Shown piece after piece: positions 48,075 to 57,658 of a stretch of 64,000 nt of DNA. The stretch lies in contig NZ_LT745763.1 of assembly GCF_900166595.1 (NCBI RefSeq), forward strand, positions 3,792,525-3,856,524, given 5' to 3'. Numbering within the stretch: position 1 is the first letter of the stretch; each line of letters begins with the position of its first letter. The translations under genes and the position numbers were made by a program. This DNA is from Virgibacillus dokdonensis (GTDB lineage: Bacteria > Bacillota > Bacilli > Bacillales > Amphibacillaceae). The notes beneath the pieces are model-generated. The model had not been told where the DNA came from. It searched no databases and saw nothing but the letters and a program-made list of their open reading frames with translations.

Positions 48075-48445
48075 CTTTTCATTTAATTTGTTTATTCTGT
48101 CATGGAATAATGACAGATTACGACATCAACAATGCATTTTTGTTAACTATTCACCACATAGCTTCACTTGAAGTAGACAATTTTCACTACAACCCACGGA
48201 AAACCTTTGTTTCCAAGAGGCTTAATGCTGACAACCCTCCCTCTAAAGATCAGATGATTCTGATTTCTTTGTTATCTATGACATCTTACGCATAGAAGAT
48301 TTGTTTGGTTTCCTCTATCTTGTTTCTCCATGCAACCTTCTCATTAAATTAGACGCTACATAAACATGGTAACATACGTTCGGTTGAAAAGCACGTATAA
48401 ACATGCACTTGCCAAAAATTGAGGTACTTTTTTTATCCTCACTGT
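48075..48445. other. Intergenic region, no gene seen
   Basis: About 370 bases between DinB and the NAD(P)-binding protein gene. No open frame with a ribosome site, repeat or clear terminator noticed. Confidence 0.45.
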
Positions 48446-48994
48446 TTAAGGCCGCTTCTCCCAAGGCTCAAGCTGACCGATAGTTGTTATCCTGTTTTTA
48501 TTTTTAATTGCTTTTATAACGCCATTAGAAATCTCCTTATTTGTTAACCACCTTGATTGATTCCCTTCTATTACAAACCCCAGGCGAATTTGATAGTATA
48601 CACAACTACCGGGTAATTTTACTTCTCGCTTCATTGCTTTCAAATTTGAGTTGCTCCCTAAAACATGAAATAATTGCCACTCCTTTCTATTATCAGAAAT
48701 TTGGTCAGTTACTACTTTCAACGCCTTAGGAGCATCTGAGTGAATCCATGCTACGACAAGTTCCAACTCTCCGTTTTCGCTTATTGTTGAATTCACGCGT
48801 TCCTGTAATCCCTCATTATCCTTATAATCAACCAATATAGATGTTATGTTATTGTTTAATTCTGTCTCTTCCAACAGTCTCTGCATGCGTTCAGGATTCC
48901 TTGCAATAATGGACGCATGATAGTCATTCTTTATTAACCATAGGGATACCCCTGATAACATACCTGTCCCACCAATAATTAATGCATGCTTCAT
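48446..48994 (-). CDS. Short NAD(P)-binding Rossmann-fold protein
   Basis: A 182-residue protein beginning KHALIIGGTGMLSGVSLWLI, a GxGxxG-like nucleotide-binding turn. It continues with ASIIARNPERMQRLL and lacks the Tyr-Lys catalytic pair of classical SDRs. The C-terminal KEISNGVIKAIKNKNR ends the domain. It is divergent from an AraC gene only 52 bases away, suggesting control by that (now broken) regulator. Function unknown. Confidence 0.75.
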   Translation of the reverse strand: MKHALIIGGTGMLSGVSLWLIKNDYHASIIARNPERMQRLLEETELNNNITSILVDYKDNEGLQERVNSTISENGELELVVAWIHSDAPKALKVVTDQISDNRKEWQLFHVLGSNSNLKAMKREVKLPGSCVYYQIRLGFVIEGNQSRWLTNKEISNGVIKAIKNKNRITTIGQLEPWEKRP

Positions 48995-49046
48995 TTATTT
49001 TCCTCCTCATGATACAATTCATTATATTATTAAAGAAGGTGATGAC

Positions 49047-49876
49047 ATGGCTCCATCAAAGATAATACGAGGAATTGACAAAGGAACTTTTTTATTAAAA
49101 AGAGACTTTAGCCAAGAAAGCAACTGGCGAGCTGACCACTGCTATAAGTTTATTTACTCTTTAGATGGAATGATAAATTATCAAACGAACAGAAACCAAA
49201 TAAACTTTAATCATCATCAATATATTCTATTTAACCCACAAGATGAACATAAACAATTGGCAGTAGAAGGCAAAAAATTTCTAATTGAATTAAATCCTAC
49301 TTTCCTTAATCACGTATCAAAATCTCTTGGTTTTGTGGTGCAAAACGATATTCAATTTGCTCTAAATGTACAGAAAAGCCCACAAATATCCAACTGGGTC
49401 AAATTTGTACTAGATTATATAGTTATTGAAAAAATGACCCGCATGCAGTGGAATTATTTTTAGAGCATAGCTTCTCACAACTCGCATTAATTTTACTAAA
49501 AAACGCTGTTGGTACACATACACAGGATATACATGTAAATTCTTACAAAATAATTAGTCCGCAAATATATGCTACAATATGCGCTTTAAAAGAAAGTTAT
49601 CCCTATTCTTGGAATCTAGATCAAATGGCAGAAATAGCTAATTTAAATAAGTATCAATTTGCCCATTTTTTCAAAGAAATTATCGGGATTTCCCCATACT
49701 CTTGGTTACAACTGTATCGAATCATTCGAAGTCAGGAAATGCTAATAAAAACAGATAAAACAACCTTACAAATTGCTATGGACTGTGGTTTTTCATCTAT
49801 TACTGTTTACAATCAATTATTTAAACGATTATATGGCATAACTCCTGGTGTTTTTCGAGAACGGATGAATAAATAA
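49047..49876 (+). pseudogene. AraC-family regulator with a homopolymer frameshift
   Basis: The first frame encodes a cupin-like N-terminal domain (FKFIYSL-type, YILFNPQDEHKQLAVEG) and breaks in an A6 run at 49429-49434. With seven A the reading would be VIEKNDPHAVELFLEHSFSQ, joining the second frame, which carries the AraC double HTH (LDQMAEIANLNKYQFAHFFK, TLQIAMDCGFSSITVYNQLF). Restored length about 277 residues. The ATG at 49047 has GAAGGTGATG upstream. Confidence 0.75.
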
Positions 49877-51061
49877 ATGACTGCAGAGCAAATCATCATG
49901 AGCCCACAAATTATAAATAAAATTCTTGTAGACAAAAATAAGGAAAGCATTCCGAATATGCCAAGTGAAACTGCATTTGAAAAATAGAGAAGAAATGCAT
50001 TGAAGCTGAAGCCTCTCCCTAGCTTTTCTGTTGGAAGATAGGTTTGTAACAAATATACTCTTACTAGACTAGATATAGGTAAACCAATGGCTGCGACTAA
50101 TACACCCATAAAATAGAAGGACATGGTGTAGGAAAATCCCAATATAAGAATTCCTATACCCCAAATCAATGACCCAAACAATTACATTTTCATGCTTAAT
50201 TCTTTCCAAAAGAATGGGATAAGCAGATTAACAACAATAACAATTGCGCCATACCACCCCAAAAGTATACTGTACCATTCTTCTCCACTCGAAGTTGTTT
50301 CTATAAGTTGTAATAACAAACCGACTTCCCAAACCCATGTATTGAAAAACACCATAATGACAGTCACTTCAAATAATGTTCGAATGGTTGTTTGTTTGCT
50401 CACCCAAATGGAAAAACCTCTTATGGAGACAAAAACATCTCTCATCGTTCTTTGGCTTAAGCTTTTATTGACTAATCGTTTATCGGCTAATTGAATTCTA
50501 TAAATAAGAATAACGCTTACAACATATGTTATAGCATCAAATGTAAAAAAATGTATAACTTCAACTGTATTCAATAAATAGTATACTACCAAAAGGTCCT
50601 AATACAGTAACCCCTCTGGTAACTGTATCAAGCAAACTGTTCACCGACGTTCTTTCCACTTCTTTTGTAATTATTGGTAAAATCGCTCTATGAGCAGGAT
50701 TAAAAAAGCACCCTAAGCAATGAATGAGAAAACTACCTATAACCAAATGCCAATAGCTTAGGAGATCTAACTGATGGATAAAAACTAGCAATAATATTAC
50801 AGGTATTCTGATAAGATCAATACATATTAACAGCTTTTTCTTATCTACCCAATCCGCAATTACTCCCCCTATAAGACCAAATATAAGGTAAGGAGCTACT
50901 TGCGAAATTGCTACAATTGTTGTATAAACACTTGATGCTGTCATCTCATAAGCTAAAAACATAAAAGCTAAACCAGAGATAACATTGCCTAAATTTGAAA
51001 CAGCAGCTCCTAATAAGTAAAAAATAACATTGCTATTGTTTTTCATCACTTCTAAATACAT
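49813..51061 (-). pseudogene. MFS exporter (macrolide-efflux-like) with a frameshift and a nonsense codon
   Basis: Three open pieces make one major facilitator protein: MKNNSNVIFYLLGAAVSNLG through GPFGSILF; then after a frameshift near 50575-50600 a middle part beginning around VEVIHFFTFDAITYVVSVIL; then after an in-frame TAA at 50182-50184 a last part (LFGSLIWGIGILILGFS). The first part carries the usual IADWVDKKKLL loop. Intact, about 410-420 residues, MFS_3 type. Convergent with the broken AraC gene. Confidence 0.75.
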
Positions 51062-51169
51062 GCCAAATCACCTCTTTCTAGAGTGTAATCTCGTTTCGAG
51101 GTGATTTCTTCTATGATATTGCGAACTAAGTAAAAATATGGGTCGTCTATTTAACCCGCTAAGGAAATA

Positions 51170-51250
51170 TACTGGCTGGTGAGCCTCCTCGTGATGGCGC
51201 ACTGTGAGGTCTCACCGATGCCTTTAATCCCGCAGGAGTGTACGTAAATA
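51170..51250. repeat. Extragenic GC-rich palindromic element
   Basis: GGCTGGTGAGCCTCCTCG, then GGTCTCACC and CCGCAGGAGTGTACG. The arms GGTGAG/CTCACC and CTCCT/AGGAG can fold. It is much more GC-rich than its surroundings and resembles repeated extragenic elements I recall from Bacillus-group genomes, but the family name is not certain. Confidence 0.5.
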
Positions 51251-51638
51251 ATTTCTGCTAAATACTAAACTGTTTGCCTTTAGAGCATACAGTTTAAGCC
51301 CAACCTCTTCTAACCATTTATTTCAAAATTAATCTAATAAATCACTTAAACCTACCTCATCTAGAATATCCTCAAGCGTTCTGCCACCTTGCTTTTCTCT
51401 TGGAACTGGAGCATTCTCTGCATTTTCATTTACACGTAAATAATTATCAACAATTATTTTCATATCCTTTGCATCAATACTTCCATCTTGGTTAATATCT
51501 GCTTTTTTCGGTCCCTTTCCTGGTTTATTAATATGATTCTTTAAAAAGAAAGCATCTTTCATATCAACCACGTTGTCGCCATTTACATCACCAACAAATT
51601 CTTTTGGAAGTTCATCATCATAAACATTTAGATTTAAA

Positions 51639-53186
51639 CACTAGCGTTGCATAAACTTTTTATAAAGTAGTCAAGAAAAAACAACTTGTGTCAATACTAA
51701 GAATAATAGGAATTATCAATACAAAAACGCATAAAAAAACCTTATAATTAGGGTATGGTAGTCCTGTCCAAATCCCAAATTATAAGGAGTCTCTCATGGA
51801 CAATCATACCATAAAAATGGTATTCAAGGAATACATTCATCCATTAGATACAAAAGTTATTCAAAAAATGATTGATATGGAAGGGGTAGACAAGTATGTG
51901 AAAAAGCTAGATACCATTGCCTATATTCGCTTATTTATTTACGCACAACTTAAAAAATCAGAAAATCTTGCAGTAATCAGTCAGTCTGTTTCACGCAAAA
52001 AAACGGTGCAGCGATTAGTAGGTATAGACAGTATCAGTAAGTCACAACTCTCGCGTAAGAATAGACAAATCCCACATGAAATACCAGAAGCTATTCTTCG
52101 TCATCTCATTCAAAAGGTACAGTATACACTAGGACCTGTGAAAGCAGGAAAGGCATTGCTTCAGCTGCATTTGATTGATTCATCGACTATTTCCATGTGT
52201 CTTAGTGGCTATGAATGGGCTGATTTTCGAGAAACAAAAGCCGGGATTAAAATGCACACTTCAATTAGGTTGTGCAATGATACGCTCTCGCTAGATAAGA
52301 TGATTCTAACGCCAGCCCGACCAGCGGATGAGACACAGCTGGATGAATTAATTGTTTATCAGTTAGATGTGCTTCATGTATTCGATCGCGGGTACTTCAA
52401 CTTTGCGAAGTTCGATGCCTATTCGGAAAAAGGAATAAAATTTGCAACGCGTATCAAAGCCAATACAGTGGTACACGTCGTGGAAGAGTTACTCGTGGAT
52501 CCATCTTCTCCCATCACACGCCATGCCATGGTGACAATCGGAAACATGAAACATCCATTACAATTGATAGAGACAACAGATAGTAATGGCAAGCCTATTC
52601 GGATTGTGTGTAACGACGCCAAGCGCAGTGCGCAAGAAATCAGCGATATCTACCGAAACCGCTGGAAAATAGAGTTGTTTTTCAAATGGATCAAGCAACA
52701 CTTGGTCATTACAACATTATATGGTAGGAGTGAAAATGCCGTTTATAATCAAGTCTATCTTGCAATGATTACCTTTTGCCTGATCATCCTAATGAAAAAT
52801 AAAATAGGTTTCAAAGGAACCTTGCTGGAAATGTTGCGTTGGATAAAGGATGGTTACGATCAATCCATGGCAACCTTTATTTTGAAAGTACGTAAAGAAC
52901 CAGAGCGAGAGTCCAGTGGACGACGAAAGTGGGACAATGAGCGAATTTTTGCAGAGACCCTAGCACAATATGAGACAGGAGACGTGTTACACTTAGATGA
53001 TTTAACATACGATCCATTCGTTTAAAAGTATATACTATTCAAAAAATGGATGAAGGGCTACCTCTCATGCCTGTTGTCTTTTTTTCATTGTGTACAAATA
53101 ACATATATCAGAAAATTCTGTTACCTATGTCTCAAATGGAAAATTAACGCTTGACTTGAAGCATTACTTTTTATGCAACGCTAGTG
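51639..53186 (+). mobile_element. IS4-family insertion sequence
   Basis: 1548 bp with perfect 17-bp inverted ends CACTAGCGTTGCATAAA and a direct duplication AGATTTAAA at 51630-51638 and 53187-53195. One transposase gene. Inserted in the phosphoesterase-dockerin gene, opposite orientation. The clean duplication suggests a relatively recent insertion. Confidence 0.93.
51796..53025 (+). CDS. IS4-family transposase
   Basis: A 409-residue DDE transposase. The first catalytic Asp lies in LHLIDSSTISMCL, the second in DVLHVFDRGYFNF, and the Y-(2)R-(3)E-(6)K signature reads IYRNRWKIELFFKWIKQ. Length and motifs fit IS4Bsu1/IS231-like elements. ATG start after AAGGAG. Confidence 0.92.
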   Translation: MDNHTIKMVFKEYIHPLDTKVIQKMIDMEGVDKYVKKLDTIAYIRLFIYAQLKKSENLAVISQSVSRKKTVQRLVGIDSISKSQLSRKNRQIPHEIPEAILRHLIQKVQYTLGPVKAGKALLQLHLIDSSTISMCLSGYEWADFRETKAGIKMHTSIRLCNDTLSLDKMILTPARPADETQLDELIVYQLDVLHVFDRGYFNFAKFDAYSEKGIKFATRIKANTVVHVVEELLVDPSSPITRHAMVTIGNMKHPLQLIETTDSNGKPIRIVCNDAKRSAQEISDIYRNRWKIELFFKWIKQHLVITTLYGRSENAVYNQVYLAMITFCLIILMKNKIGFKGTLLEMLRWIKDGYDQSMATFILKVRKEPERESSGRRKWDNERIFAETLAQYETGDVLHLDDLTYDPFV

Positions 53187-54040
53187 AGATTTAAAGTAAA
53201 TTGGTTATCCTCACGAAATAACTTATCCTTCTTCACAGAGTACCAATTCACTTCCACATCATTACTACCTTCTTTAAAGGTCAACAGCATAACCATTCCT
53301 ATGTCTAATGGCTGCATAAACTGAGCATCTACCAGAACTTGTTTAATAGAGTTACCATGATCACCCTGGTCTTCTCTAACAACTAAATCCTCGCTACCAA
53401 TATGTCCAGCTGTTACTAAGATAATATTTTCATGCTTTCTTACAAACTTATCCCAAACTTGGTCACCGTTATTTGCATCAGAAATATATTTCCCTGGGTT
53501 ATCCATATGGTCAAGGCTATGATGCTCTCCGTTATGATACAAATACGAATGGGTGTTTACAATAATTTTTTTCTCTGCATTATCTTCTGCTAATTGATTA
53601 GCCCAAGCCAGCACCTCATCTCGCGGACCGTACTCCAGATTAATCACCATATACTCCACTCCATCTATATCAAAGTAAGAGTACGTATTCTCCATCTCTC
53701 CTTCGATGAATGCTCCACCAAACGAGTTTGCTTTAGAATACGCTTCATATGGAAAATATTGATTGTAGTATGTTGTAGTACGGTTGTATTGATTGTTGTA
53801 ATCATGATTACCAGGCACAAAAACGTAAGGAACAATGCCATCTAAGTAAGACATACCTTCTTCCACTGTCTGCCATTCCTTTATACTTCCTGGGTTATTA
53901 ACTAAATCTCCTACATGCATCACAAATTCCATGTTTAATTCGTCTGCATTTTCTTTAAACCAAGTCATATAATCCTTAAACTCATTTGGGAAACGCTGAA
54001 CAAAATTCTGAGTGTCAGGAATTACAGCTATGGAATAACG

Positions 54041-54357
54041 GGAAACAGTGTGAGGAGGTCCTAGCTGCCTTTAATATTGATATTGCATTTATAACAGTAA
54101 ATGCCTTATCCTATGAACACGGTTTAACGGATTTTAGAGTGCATGAAGTCGGTGTTATCAAAACCATTCTTTCGCGAACCAAATATAAAGTAGTCGTGGC
54201 AGATTCATCTAAGTTTGAAACTTCTTCTTATATTAATATTTGTTCATTAAAAGATATTGATCTCATCGTTACAGATAACTCTATACCATCACATATAGCA
54301 GAAAAATATAATAATCATAATATACGAGTTCTTTTTCAAAGTGAAGGGACTAGATAG
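54041..54357 (+). pseudogene. C-terminal half of a DeoR-family regulator
   Basis: The frame from about 54041 reads CEEVLAAFNIDIAFITVNAL, then SYEHGLTDFRVHEVGVIKTI and KVVVADSSKFETSSYINICS, the sugar-phosphate-sensing DeoRC domain. The helix-turn-helix half is missing, replaced by the start of the convergent phosphoesterase remnant. An ATG at 53986 opens the frame but its first 18 codons belong to the other gene's antisense. Confidence 0.7.
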
Positions 54358-54423
54358 AGATAGGACCATTAGGCATTAAAAGAATCATTTTACACTCTCA
54401 CTCTTATTAAATTTTGCAAAATA

Positions 54424-54458
54424 AATAAAGGTAAAGGACTCCTCTCTCTACCTTTATT
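54424..54458. terminator. Bidirectional terminator
   Basis: Stem AATAAAGGTA/TACCTTTATT with a 15-base loop, between the DeoR remnant and the convergent gene at 54483. Confidence 0.7.
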
Positions 54459-54482
54459 TATTCATCTGTTTCAGTATAATCG

Positions 54483-54941
54483 CTAAATGGTATATGTAAA
54501 ATACTTCAATTTTATATTATAATACTCCTCCATATCCTCCCTCAAACGGCTCTCCAGAGTTAATAATTCATGAACAATATAATGTAAATCAAATACATTA
54601 TCAATGTCCGCTTCTGACCAAATAGATTCCAATCTAGCTTTATTAGAGAAAGGAAGCACTGAAAGTATTGCACCTTCTTCCTCATCGTGTTCAATTGTAT
54701 AATAATGGAATTCAGGTATATAGTCCTTCGTTATCCTTTCTTGCCATTTATACAAAGACTTATAAAATTCTAGGATCGGAAGTTCTGCCTCAAAGTATAA
54801 TGTGTTATTAATTTTTATTGAAAACATAGCATCTACTGCTAAAACAGCTGGAACATCACTTCTATCCTTATTGGAGATAATACATTTATCACTTACAAAA
54901 TGGTATTCAAAATGGAAATTATTATCGATAATAATTTCCAT
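54483..54941 (-). CDS. Hypothetical protein, 152 residues
   Basis: I do not recognise the family. The protein is acidic, with an N-terminal beta-rich half (MEIIIDNNFHFEYHFVSDKC) and a helical C-terminal half (ESRLREDMEEYYNIKLKYF). Size, acidity and position near a toxin locus resemble small immunity proteins, but nothing shows this directly. ATG start; an AAATGG context only, ribosome site weak. Confidence 0.6.
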   Translation of the reverse strand: MEIIIDNNFHFEYHFVSDKCIISNKDRSDVPAVLAVDAMFSIKINNTLYFEAELPILEFYKSLYKWQERITKDYIPEFHYYTIEHDEEEGAILSVLPFSNKARLESIWSEADIDNVFDLHYIVHELLTLESRLREDMEEYYNIKLKYFTYTI

Positions 54942-55030
54942 TTATCTAGACCCCTTTCATTTAACCGCCTTTTGAATTGTTTACATTTTCGCTTTTGAAA
55001 ACCAACGATAAATAGCCAACTTTTAAAACA

Positions 55031-55059
55031 AGCGTTCTAATAACAAGCATTAGAACGCT
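55031..55059 (-). terminator. Terminator of the RNHCP-like gene
   Basis: Perfect 11-bp stem AGCGTTCTAAT/ATTAGAACGCT with 7-base loop, followed on the minus strand by TGTTTT. Confidence 0.75.
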
Positions 55060-55073
55060 CTCTCTTTTGAGCT

Positions 55074-55379
55074 TTATTTTAGTTGTAACTGATACATAAG
55101 TTGAATAATATTATCTTCTTGTACGGTATCTGTTGCTACCTTGTTCTTTTGTGTTTTCTTGCATTTCACACATTGATGTAATATCTGATGTCCTTTTTTC
55201 GCAGAGTAATCTAGGACTATTGGTTTCATTAGCCCTTTACATTCACTTAAACGATCACCAGGGTTATTGTCCAAATGTTCGGAATATAAACAGTAAGGGT
55301 AACTACCATTTGTTAATCGTATAACTTCAGCACCACATTTTTCACATTGAAAAGAGGTATTCTCTCGTTTTCTAGTCAT
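55074..55379 (-). CDS. RNHCP-domain-like zinc protein lacking part of its signature
   Basis: A 101-residue protein: FQCEKCGAEVIRLTNGS, then PYCLYSEHLDNNPGDRLSEC, then GLMKPIVLDY and ILHQCVKCKKTQKNKVATD. This follows the RNHCP pattern (Cys pairs, PGDR, KG...H.C..C), but where relatives read S-RNHCP-x-CL this one reads S-Y-PYCL, so about four residues including one Cys and one His are missing. The ATG at 55379 follows TTGGAGGAAA. Family function unknown; the shortened site may affect zinc binding. Confidence 0.75.
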   Translation of the reverse strand: MTRKRENTSFQCEKCGAEVIRLTNGSYPYCLYSEHLDNNPGDRLSECKGLMKPIVLDYSAKKGHQILHQCVKCKKTQKNKVATDTVQEDNIIQLMYQLQLK

Positions 55380-55518
55380 TCGCTTTCCTCCAAGATGAAT
55401 TTTCACCTATGGAGAAAAGGGTTGCGTTTGTTTTTCTGCGTGTAGCAGTTCCAGGCTTTGAATAAGAGAGACCTATTCACCGTTTTATATTTTAAAGCCG
55501 GCAAATGTTTTATGTAAT

Positions 55519-55734
55519 TCATGATAGAGCATCAAAAGGATCATCACTCTTAGATTTTTCCGTTTTCAAAAGGTCAATACAACGGTTTATAGCATTATTT
55601 AGAGAATGTGTAACCCTCACTATCGACTTACAACCATTTTTAAAATGACTAGGACTAATAGCTCGTTTGCTTAATCCATAGAAACTCAACATTCCACCAT
55701 TGGTATTGCAGTAATTTAAAAACTGTGTCCACAA
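55519..55734 (-). CDS. Uncertain short ORF, 71 residues
   Basis: An open frame (MWTQFLNYCNTNGG ... SLNNAINRCIDLLKTEKSKS) with no recognised domain and no good ribosome site. Its helical C-terminal half could be the tail of a small partner protein of the lipase locus or simply chance. Reported because it fills the gap in an otherwise tightly packed locus. Confidence 0.3.
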   Translation of the reverse strand: MWTQFLNYCNTNGGMLSFYGLSKRAISPSHFKNGCKSIVRVTHSLNNAINRCIDLLKTEKSKSDDPFDALS

Positions 55735-55783
55735 AAACCGTACGTATTATTACATACACAGTTAATATTACACTCCATCCCCA

Positions 55784-56104
55784 CTACCAAAACCAAGATT
55801 TCAGCTTTATATTTTCATAGATATCTCTGTACATGAGATTAATTTCCATAAGTTTAACTTGGTTCTTTTCGAATCGTTGTAAAAGTGCTTTATTAGCTTT
55901 CCCATCAAAGTTATGTTCTAGTTTATTTATGATACCTCGATGCTTTTCCGAAAGCGGTTGAATCGCATAACAATGGGTAAGGTACTGCTTGAAGAATTCC
56001 ACATTTGGTTCTAAATCATTTCTTATTTGTTTCTTTAACTCCTCTTCTTGCCTATTCGTTTCTAAATAATTTTGCCACCAGTCAGTAATATCCTTATCTT
56101 TCAT
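55784..56104 (-). CDS. Hypothetical helical protein downstream of the lipase gene
   Basis: A 106-residue all-helical charged protein (MKDKDITDWWQNYLETNRQE ... IINKLEHNFDGKANKALLQR). The ATG at 56104 follows AGAGGTGGG and lies 33 bases beyond the lipase stop. It has the size of the small helical partners (Lap/Tla-type, DUF3958-like) that accompany LXG-like type VII effectors. The family match is not proven from sequence alone. Confidence 0.6.
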   Translation of the reverse strand: MKDKDITDWWQNYLETNRQEEELKKQIRNDLEPNVEFFKQYLTHCYAIQPLSEKHRGIINKLEHNFDGKANKALLQRFEKNQVKLMEINLMYRDIYENIKLKSWFW

Positions 56105-56136
56105 CAACCCACCTCTTCTCTGCTTCAAAAATTGCA

Positions 56137-57534
56137 TTATTTAAGTTGTAACCATTGAGCAAGTAATTGATCCATATGGGTAAAGTCCTTGCTCATTTTA
56201 TCCATATTATAAGCAATGTCTCCTGTATCCAATTGGGATTTTTGAAGTTTGGTCAATAATTCTTCAAATTCACCGATATCCAATAACATGGGCAATCCTC
56301 CTGGACCAACACCTGTTAGATGACGGAAGATTTCCTCTACATGAGAAGCATTTAACTTATCATACTTGCCAAAACCGACAGCATTCATGTATTTACGCTT
56401 CAACTCTATCATCGTTGTTATATAGTCATCGAGAAAATGTGTCAATGCCTTTCTTGTGGCTGCAATTTGTTCCTCACTTTCCTTCATCTCAATAACATAA
56501 CCATCCATTAAACTGGACTGGATACGAATATGAAAGTCAGAAACACCACTATTTTTCAAAACTAGGGGAGACATCGTTAATTGATCTTGTATTTTTTCAT
56601 CGTATAATAGCCGAGGCAAGAAATAGCCTTTCTCATCATACATACTATTGTCCATATAATTCTTAATGCCGTGGCTACTTAATCCCCAGCCTCCTTCTGC
56701 CGGATTACCCATATAGTAAACAGAACCTATCGAATCTTTATAGAATGTTCCTACAGCATCATCCGGGTAGGTGTAAGAAATGACATTATCCTTAAACTCA
56801 CCACTTAATGCTCGCTTTTGATTTTCTTCAGATAATAAATCAAAGACATCCGCCGCAGCGAAGGTAATAGCATTCGAATCATATTCCACAGCATAATATT
56901 GAGCAAGTCCACCGCCTAATGAGTGACCAACAAAGGTAATATTATTAGCTCCATATCTTTTCACATATTTATTTACAACATGATCCGCTTCGGTAAATTG
57001 ATTTTTATTGGTATACGTGATGGTTTGATCGTTGGGGTTTAACTTAGCCTTACCAGTAGCGAGAGCTGCATCTTGAGAGGGTCTTGCTGTATAGGGTGTT
57101 TTTCCATATTCTTTTTTGCTATAATTGGAATCACCAAGGACGATTCCTTCTACATCTTCTTGAACATCCTTTGCGAATTCGGAAAAGTCCGTGTCTTTCG
57201 TTTCATAAATCAGATTACCATCTTTTAGTTTCGCCCCTCCCCCAGCTCCGGCTAGACGGGCATCTTGAGATGGTGAACCAACATACTTTTGTTCCACTTG
57301 TTTTGTCGTTGTCTTTGGAGGTTCTGTTCCACGAAAACTGATAACAACTTCCTCTGTGTCGGGGTTCTGTAGAACATAGCCATGTAGGCCGGTGTCTTTA
57401 TCTTTGATGGTTTCGATATTTTTCCAAGTAGATATTTTCCCATTTCCTAACTCTACATAAATTTCAGAACGATTATCTTTATAAGTTCTTTCCGAAAGTC
57501 TACTTGCTATTTTATCATTAATGTTATTAGTCAA
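56137..57534 (-). CDS. Lipase-fold protein with C-terminal helical targeting-like tail (TslA-like)
   Basis: A 465-residue protein (counted from TTG 57534, which sits 9 bases after CAGGAG). The N-terminal two-thirds is an alpha/beta-hydrolase of the lipase class 3 type: VVISFRGTE (about residues 63-71) and the nucleophile elbow VGHSLGGGLAQYYAVEY (Ser about 205). Residues about 87-180 are an insertion containing two copies of a PSQDAxLA...AKL unit. The last 130 residues are helical (EMKESEEQIAATRKALTHFL ... MDKMSKDFTHMDQLL), as in the S. aureus type VII lipase TslA, which has its toxin domain first. Tandem DUF1433-type lipoprotein genes lie on the other side of an IS256 copy, supporting an effector-immunity pairing. 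Confidence 0.75.
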   Translation of the reverse strand: MTNNINDKIASRLSERTYKDNRSEIYVELGNGKISTWKNIETIKDKDTGLHGYVLQNPDTEEVVISFRGTEPPKTTTKQVEQKYVGSPSQDARLAGAGGGAKLKDGNLIYETKDTDFSEFAKDVQEDVEGIVLGDSNYSKKEYGKTPYTARPSQDAALATGKAKLNPNDQTITYTNKNQFTEADHVVNKYVKRYGANNITFVGHSLGGGLAQYYAVEYDSNAITFAAADVFDLLSEENQKRALSGEFKDNVISYTYPDDAVGTFYKDSIGSVYYMGNPAEGGWGLSSHGIKNYMDNSMYDEKGYFLPRLLYDEKIQDQLTMSPLVLKNSGVSDFHIRIQSSLMDGYVIEMKESEEQIAATRKALTHFLDDYITTMIELKRKYMNAVGFGKYDKLNASHVEEIFRHLTGVGPGGLPMLLDIGEFEELLTKLQKSQLDTGDIAYNMDKMSKDFTHMDQLLAQWLQLK

Positions 57535-57658
57535 TTTTATCACTCCTGCTATAAGTAATGGGAGTGTCAATAATTTTGTGTAAATGACACTAAGCCCTTT
57601 TGTAAGAATTAAGCTAGTTATTTATTATAAACGACCTTGCAGGTCGGACTGTGACTTT

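Larger units (their letters stand above)
51329..54040 (-). pseudogene. Metallophosphoesterase-dockerin protein split by IS4 and truncated at its 5' end
   Basis: The 5' part reads IPDTQNFVQRFPNEFKDYMT, then the metallophosphoesterase core VMHVGDLVNNPG, VFVPGNHDYN, NTHSYLYHNG and TAGHIGSED. After IS4, the frame resumes (NLNVYDDELPKEFVGDVNGD) into two dockerin-type Ca-binding repeats (GDVNGDNVVDMKDAFFLKNH, ADINQDGSIDAKDMKIIVDN) and an acidic tail. The 9-bp duplication AGATTTAAA flanks IS4, and removing one copy restores the frame. The N-terminus, with any signal peptide, is missing: coding ends abruptly near 54040 where a DeoR fragment begins. Confidence 0.8.
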
